A stretch of DNA of 64,000 nt, taken from assembly GCF_900107775.1 (NCBI RefSeq), contig NZ_FNRF01000001.1, positions 62,001-126,000 of the forward strand, written 5' to 3'. Origin of the DNA: Xylanibacter ruminicola. Its GTDB lineage: Bacteria > Bacteroidota > Bacteroidia > Bacteroidales > Bacteroidaceae. Shown here one piece after another: positions 60,021 through 64,000 of this stretch. The position numbers were made by a program, and so were the translations under genes. The notes beneath the pieces were generated by a model. It ran no database searches. It saw nothing but the letters and a program-made list of their open reading frames with translations, and was not told the DNA's origin. Position 1 is the stretch's first letter. Every line of letters begins with the position of its first letter.

Positions 60021-60916
60021 TTGATGCCCACAGTCATCTGTGGCTGAATCAGGACACGGTGGTTAACAACCAGCGTATCTGCCAGTTAGAGCCCAACCGC
60101 AGTCGCTCGCTGTTTTTCGGCGAGGAGCGACAGATGCTGCCGCCATTTATGACCGACGGACAGAATACGGCCGAGCGCTTTCTGAGTAACATGGACTACG
60201 CCCAGGTGGCAGCCGCCGTGGTTACGCAGGAGTTTATCGACGGCATACAAAATAGCTACCTGCTACAGGTAGAGAGCCGCTACCCCAACCGTTTTTTCAC
60301 CTTCGGTATGCTGGATTACCGCAATCCCGACTTTATGCAGAACGCTCCAGGCGTGGTAGAGGCCTTTAAAGGCATCAAGATACCCGCTGCCCGACTGCCC
60401 CAGCAGTTCCTTACTGATGCAATGTTGCAGTTGTTGCAGTTGATGGAGAAGCAGGGTAAGATATTAGGCATCGAGTTGCAGGACGGCGACACACAGGTAG
60501 GACAGATGGAAGAGTTGCTACAGGAGTGCCCCAACCTGAAAATAGCCATCGGCCATTTCGGCATGGTAACACGCGAGGGGTGGATGAGTCAGATTCGCCT
60601 GGCGCGCCACGAGAACGTGTACGTGGAAAGCGGCGGTATTACCTGGCTGTTTAACGACGAGTTCTACCCCTTCCCATCAGCCATCCGTGCCATTAAGCAG
60701 GCTGCCGACGAGGTGGGTATGGACAAGTTGATGTGGGGTAGCGATTATCCCCGCACCATCACCGCCATCACCTACAAGATGAGTTACGACTTTGTAGAGA
60801 AATCGTCCGAGCTGACCGCCAACGAGAAGTGTATGTTCCTAGGCCAGAACGCCAAGCAGTTTTTCGGCTTCGGTGAGCTACCCGAACTCCCCTACATCAA
60901 AAACATGAGCGAATAA
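60005..60916 (+). CDS. Amidohydrolase-fold lactonase (L-fuconolactonase-like)
   Basis: The 303-residue protein has metal-site His9 and His11 (IIDAHSHLWLNQ), a further His in AIGHFGMV, and the acid in WGSDYPRTI near the end. This is the COG3618/ACMSD-type amidohydrolase subgroup, which includes fuconolactonase and other sugar-acid lactonases. Following an aldose dehydrogenase, it would open the lactone to the aldonic acid. The overlap of 16 bp with the reductase gene suggests coupled translation. Confidence 0.83.
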   Translation: MEKLIIDAHSHLWLNQDTVVNNQRICQLEPNRSRSLFFGEERQMLPPFMTDGQNTAERFLSNMDYAQVAAAVVTQEFIDGIQNSYLLQVESRYPNRFFTFGMLDYRNPDFMQNAPGVVEAFKGIKIPAARLPQQFLTDAMLQLLQLMEKQGKILGIELQDGDTQVGQMEELLQECPNLKIAIGHFGMVTREGWMSQIRLARHENVYVESGGITWLFNDEFYPFPSAIRAIKQAADEVGMDKLMWGSDYPRTITAITYKMSYDFVEKSSELTANEKCMFLGQNAKQFFGFGELPELPYIKNMSE

Positions 60917-60919
60917 AAA

Positions 60920-60947
60920 AGTTCAAAAATCAAAGTTCAAAGTAAAA
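60920..60947 (+). repeat. Heptad array before the zinc dehydrogenase start
   Basis: Four units of types AGTTCAA (twice), AAATCAA and AGTAAAA. The last base is the A of ATG 60947. It fills the gap after the amidohydrolase stop at 60916 except for 3 bp. Confidence 0.85.
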
Positions 60948-61963
60948 TGAAAGCAATACAGATTCCTGGCGAGCGCCAGATGGAAATAGTAAATATTCCT
61001 GAGCAGGAAATGAAGCCCAACGAGGTGCTGTTGCGCCTCAAGTATGTAGGTTTTTGTGGTTCCGACCTGAGCACATGGCTGGGTAAGAACCCCATGGTAA
61101 AAATGCCTGTTATACCAGGCCACGAGGTGGGTGCCGTAATTGAAAAGGTGGGTGCCGACGTGCCCGAGCACCTGAAGCCCGGCATGGTGGTAACCTGCAA
61201 TCCCTACACAAACTGCGGTAAGTGCGCCTCGTGCCGTAACCAACGCGTAAACGCCTGCCAGCATAACGAGACATTGGGGGTACAGCGTAACGGTGCCATG
61301 CGCGAGTTCATCGCTCTGTCTTGGGAAAAGGTGATTCCCGCTGGCAATCTCGATTCCCGCACCTGCGCCCTCATCGAGCCTATGAGCGTTGGTTTCCACG
61401 CTGTGAACCGTGCACGGGTAACCGATATCGACACCGTAGTGGTGATTGGTTGTGGCATGGTTGGTATGGGGGCCCTCGTACGTTCGGCCCTGCGCGGTGC
61501 TACCGTGATTGCTGCCGATATTGACGACGAGAAGCTGGCACTGGCCAAGGAGATGGGTGCCACCTATGCCATCAACACCAAAACCGAGGATGTACATGCC
61601 CAATTGCTGGAGCTGACCGAGGGTTTCGGTCCCGACGTGATTATCGAGGCTGTTGGTAGCGCACCTACCTATCAGATGGCTGTAAACGAGGTGGCCTTCA
61701 CAGGTCGCGTGGTTTGCATCGGCTATGCCAAGACCGACGTATCGTTCCAAACCAAGTTCTTTGTACAGAAGGAACTCGACATTCGTGGTTCGCGTAATGC
61801 CCAGCCACAGGATTTCCGCGCTGTGATTCACTACCTGGAGCGTGGCACATGTCCGGTTGACCGTCTGATCAGTGCCGACGTAGCACCCGAGCAGGCTTCC
61901 GAGGCCATGCAGCAGTGGAGCGAGGCACCTGGCAAGGTATTCCGCATCTTAGTTCACTTCTAA
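60947..61963 (+). CDS. Zinc-dependent alcohol/polyol dehydrogenase (MDR family)
   Basis: The 338-residue MDR protein has catalytic zinc ligands Cys37 (GFCGSD) and His59-Glu60 (PGHEVG), structural zinc Cys90, Cys93, Cys96 and Cys104, and the NAD-binding GCGMVG in VVVIGCGMVGMGA. It resembles sorbitol/threonine dehydrogenases and the 2-keto-3-deoxy-L-fuconate or L-rhamnonate dehydrogenases of sugar-acid pathways. In this operon it could oxidise a sugar acid or a keto-acid intermediate; the exact step is unproven. No fuconate dehydratase or aldolase gene is visible in the window. Confidence 0.85.
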   Translation: MKAIQIPGERQMEIVNIPEQEMKPNEVLLRLKYVGFCGSDLSTWLGKNPMVKMPVIPGHEVGAVIEKVGADVPEHLKPGMVVTCNPYTNCGKCASCRNQRVNACQHNETLGVQRNGAMREFIALSWEKVIPAGNLDSRTCALIEPMSVGFHAVNRARVTDIDTVVVIGCGMVGMGALVRSALRGATVIAADIDDEKLALAKEMGATYAINTKTEDVHAQLLELTEGFGPDVIIEAVGSAPTYQMAVNEVAFTGRVVCIGYAKTDVSFQTKFFVQKELDIRGSRNAQPQDFRAVIHYLERGTCPVDRLISADVAPEQASEAMQQWSEAPGKVFRILVHF

Positions 61964-61979
61964 AAACCTGCAAAGAAAA

Positions 61980-63293
61980 ATGGAAAAGCAACAACAATCT
62001 CTGATAGTCAAGAATGGGGTTAACTACCTCATCCCCTTTATACTCGTAACCTTCTGCTTTGCACTCTGGGGCTTTGCCAACGATATCACCAACCCCATGG
62101 TGAAAGCATTCTCTAAAATCTTCCGCATGAGCGTAACCGATGGTACGCTGGTGCAGGTAGCGTTCTATGGCGGTTACTTCTGCATGGCGTTCCCTGCGGC
62201 CATCTTTATCCGTAAGTTCTCGTACAAGGCGGGCGTGCTGATGGGGCTCGGGCTCTATGCTACCGGTGCCCTGCTGTTTTTCCCCGCCAAGGCCATCGGT
62301 ATCTACGGCTGTTTCCTCATCGCCTACTTTATCATGACGTGCGGACTCTCGTTCCTCGAAACATCGTGTAACCCTTACATTCTAACCATGGGCCCAGCCG
62401 AAACAGCAACCCGTCGCCTGAATATGGCACAGTGCTTTAACCCCTGCGGCTCTATCATCGGTATGTTTGTGGCCATGAACTTTATTCAGGCCAAGCTCAA
62501 CCCCATGAGCAGCGACGAGCGTGCCCTGCTGAGCGACACAGAGTTTGAGGCTCTGAAAGATGCCGACCTGAGTGTACTGATTTCGCCCTACCTGATTATA
62601 GGTTTGGTGATTGTATGTATGCTGCTACTGATGCGCTTTACCAAGATGCCAAAAATCGGCGATGCCAACCACGACATCCACTTCCTGGTAACCATCAAGC
62701 GCATTTTTGCACTCAAATACTACCGCGAGGGTGTAATTGCCCAGTTCTTCTATGTAGGTGCGCAGATTATGTGCTGGACTTTTATTATACAATATGGTAC
62801 GCGCGTATTCATGGCCGAGGGTATGGACGAGCAGGCTGCCGAAGTTCTGTCGCAGCGATTCAACATCTTTGCCATGCTGTTCTTCATCTGCTCGCGTTTC
62901 ATCGCCACCTTCTTGATGAAATACGTAAAGCCTGCCATGCTGCTGGCCATCTTTGGTGTACTAGCCATGGTATTTACACTGGGCGTTATCGGTTTCCAGG
63001 ATCGTTTGGGCGTGTACTGTCTGGTATGCGTTAGCGGTTGCATGTCGCTCATGTTCCCCACCATCTATGGTATTGCACTCGACGGACTGGGCGACGATGC
63101 CAAGTTCGGTGCAGCAGGTCTTATCATGGCCATCTTAGGCGGTTCGGTACTGCCCCCATTGCAGGCTATGATTATCGACGAGGGCACGTTGATGGGTATG
63201 CCAGCCACCAACATCTCGTTCGTACTGCCACTCATCTGTTTCCTCGTGGTAACAGCCTACGGTTATCGAATTCATCTCAAGAAACATTTATAA
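61980..63293 (+). CDS. fucP: L-fucose:H+ symporter-like MFS permease
   Basis: The 437-residue, 12-helix permease is of the FucP/GluP group: YLIPFILVTFCFALWGFAND, AFYGGYFCMAFPAA, SYKAGVLMGLGLYATGALLF and LETSCNPYILTMGP. The conserved Glu in FLETSCNP corresponds to E. coli Glu135. The site of E. coli Asp46 appears to be Asn (WGFANDITNP), so proton coupling or sugar choice may differ. It would bring in the sugar oxidised by the upstream genes; glucose/galactose transport is an alternative within this group. It is 16 bp after the dehydrogenase. Confidence 0.87.
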   Translation: MEKQQQSLIVKNGVNYLIPFILVTFCFALWGFANDITNPMVKAFSKIFRMSVTDGTLVQVAFYGGYFCMAFPAAIFIRKFSYKAGVLMGLGLYATGALLFFPAKAIGIYGCFLIAYFIMTCGLSFLETSCNPYILTMGPAETATRRLNMAQCFNPCGSIIGMFVAMNFIQAKLNPMSSDERALLSDTEFEALKDADLSVLISPYLIIGLVIVCMLLLMRFTKMPKIGDANHDIHFLVTIKRIFALKYYREGVIAQFFYVGAQIMCWTFIIQYGTRVFMAEGMDEQAAEVLSQRFNIFAMLFFICSRFIATFLMKYVKPAMLLAIFGVLAMVFTLGVIGFQDRLGVYCLVCVSGCMSLMFPTIYGIALDGLGDDAKFGAAGLIMAILGGSVLPPLQAMIIDEGTLMGMPATNISFVLPLICFLVVTAYGYRIHLKKHL

Positions 63294-63298
63294 TTCCC

Positions 63299-64000
63299 AT
63301 GAAGAAAAAGTTTTTATTTTTAATAACTACATGTTTCGGAGCGCTCAGCCTGTCGGCTCAGCAGCCCGTATCGCCCAATGGCAAGCTTACTGTAACCAAC
63401 AGCGGCCAGGGCATCAGTGTTAACTATCAGGAACAAGAGGTGCTCAATATACCCGTGCTGGGCTACGAGGGCATCAAAAGCAATCGGCTGAAATTTAAGC
63501 CCATTGGCAAGGTAACAGCTAACTACCAGATGCTGGCCGGCAAGAAATCTACCTGCACCAACGAGGCCAACGAGTATGTGGCCAAGTTGAGCGGCAACTT
63601 GCAGTTGGTACTACGCCTGTATAACGACGGTGCTGCCTTCCGCTACGAACTGAGTGGTTTGAAAGGCAAGCTGCCCAAGGAGAAAACAGCTTACATGATT
63701 CCCGAAGGCACCAAACGCTGGATGCTGCAGTGGACCGACAGCTATGAGGGATTCTACCCCATGAGCACCACGGGCAAGATTAAGCCTATCGGCCGTATGG
63801 CTGGCGTGGTAAAATCCGACGAGGGTTACAACCTGCGCTGGGGATTCCCTACTCTAGTTGAGCCACAGGAGGGTGTATTCATGCTGCTCTCCGAGGCTAA
63901 CATTGAGCGTAACCAGGCTGCAGCATGCCTCTATACCGATGGCGACCTGCTACGCGTAACACCCGATGTAAACGAGGTAAAACTCAAAGGCAAGTGGCAT
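63299..64000 (+). CDS. Glycoside hydrolase family 97, N-terminal part (cut by window end)
   Basis: The 234 visible residues begin with a signal peptide (MKKKFLFLITTCFGALSLSAQ) and the GH97 N-terminal beta-sandwich (VSPNGKLTVTNSGQGISVNY, YNDGAAFRYEL, WTDSYEGFYP). The catalytic barrel lies beyond the window. GH97 members are alpha-glucosidases (SusB-like) or alpha-galactosidases, so here it may release the sugar taken up by FucP. It follows fucP by 5 bp and is cotranscribed. Whether it is the inverting or retaining subtype cannot be told from this part. Confidence 0.85.
   Translation, partial: MKKKFLFLITTCFGALSLSAQQPVSPNGKLTVTNSGQGISVNYQEQEVLNIPVLGYEGIKSNRLKFKPIGKVTANYQMLAGKKSTCTNEANEYVAKLSGNLQLVLRLYNDGAAFRYELSGLKGKLPKEKTAYMIPEGTKRWMLQWTDSYEGFYPMSTTGKIKPIGRMAGVVKSDEGYNLRWGFPTLVEPQEGVFMLLSEANIERNQAAACLYTDGDLLRVTPDVNEVKLKGKWH

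Noticed and set aside
1..64000. tRNA, rRNA, riboswitch and intact transposase genes
   Set aside because: I looked for cloverleaf, rRNA and transposase signatures and found none that I could support by eye; a covariance-model scan would be needed to exclude them.

Overview
The window looks like a chromosomal segment of a member of the Bacteroidales, most likely Prevotellaceae. The evidence is sequence-internal: Bacteroidetes-type promoters (TTTG, about 20 nt, then TAnnTTTG) precede many genes, Shine-Dalgarno sites are mostly absent, and the gene content includes Oar-like TonB-dependent receptors, BACON and DUF4294/DUF4831 proteins, a fucose permease and a GH97 enzyme. No rRNA, tRNA, CRISPR array or intact insertion sequence was recognised.

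Layout. (1) 1-7.9 kb: surface-glycan genes. They include two GT2 enzymes, a nucleotidyltransferase plus PLP aminotransferase pair, two GT87-type membrane glycosyltransferases placed tail to tail, a polysaccharide deacetylase, a GtrA-type flippase and a GT4 enzyme. (2) 7.9-16.2 kb: a helix-hairpin-helix outer-membrane-like protein, a DUF4294 protein, then dxs-trkA-trkH-manA, of which the first three overlap. (3) 16.2-20.3 kb: on the minus strand, glyS, an FKBP lipoprotein, and an ATPase/DUF4435 pair resembling the two parts of the PARIS anti-phage system. (4) 20.5-30.2 kb: two large TonB-dependent receptors (one frameshifted), a BACON/OB-fold lipoprotein and a NucA-like nuclease lipoprotein, plausibly a nucleic-acid foraging locus. 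(5) 30.3-41.1 kb: hpt-adk-obgE, a NAD(P)HX repair enzyme, a DUF4831-like protein, an Lrp regulator with a peptidase C26/M19 fusion and an M28 enzyme, and three tandem FKBP isomerases. (6) 41.2-51.9 kb: a sirtuin, ispG, purE, a PAP2-like membrane protein, rpoN, a histidine phosphatase, nrdD/nrdG, sufE, a small HAD protein and the remnant of a capsule tyrosine kinase. (7) 52.3-58.1 kb: a SpoIIE phosphatase with a THI5-like binding protein, a candidate small RNA, a U32 peptidase and two deoxynucleoside kinases. (8) 58.3-64 kb: a C1 peptidase lipoprotein, then a sugar-oxidation operon (aldo/keto reductase, amidohydrolase, zinc dehydrogenase, FucP, GH97) cut by the window end.

The most unusual structure is not a gene. 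At least ten short arrays of degenerate 7-bp units (one related array has 8-bp units), each with 4-5 copies, are scattered through the window. Several fill the whole gap between the stop codon of one gene and the start codon of the next, and even supply those codons. Three lie in frame inside coding regions (nucleotidyltransferase, dxs, DUF4435). A separate REP-like hairpin is embedded in frame in ispG. Other points of interest are promoters so close to start codons that the mRNAs should be leaderless or nearly so, a mirrored divergent promoter, and several convergent genes whose 3' ends overlap.
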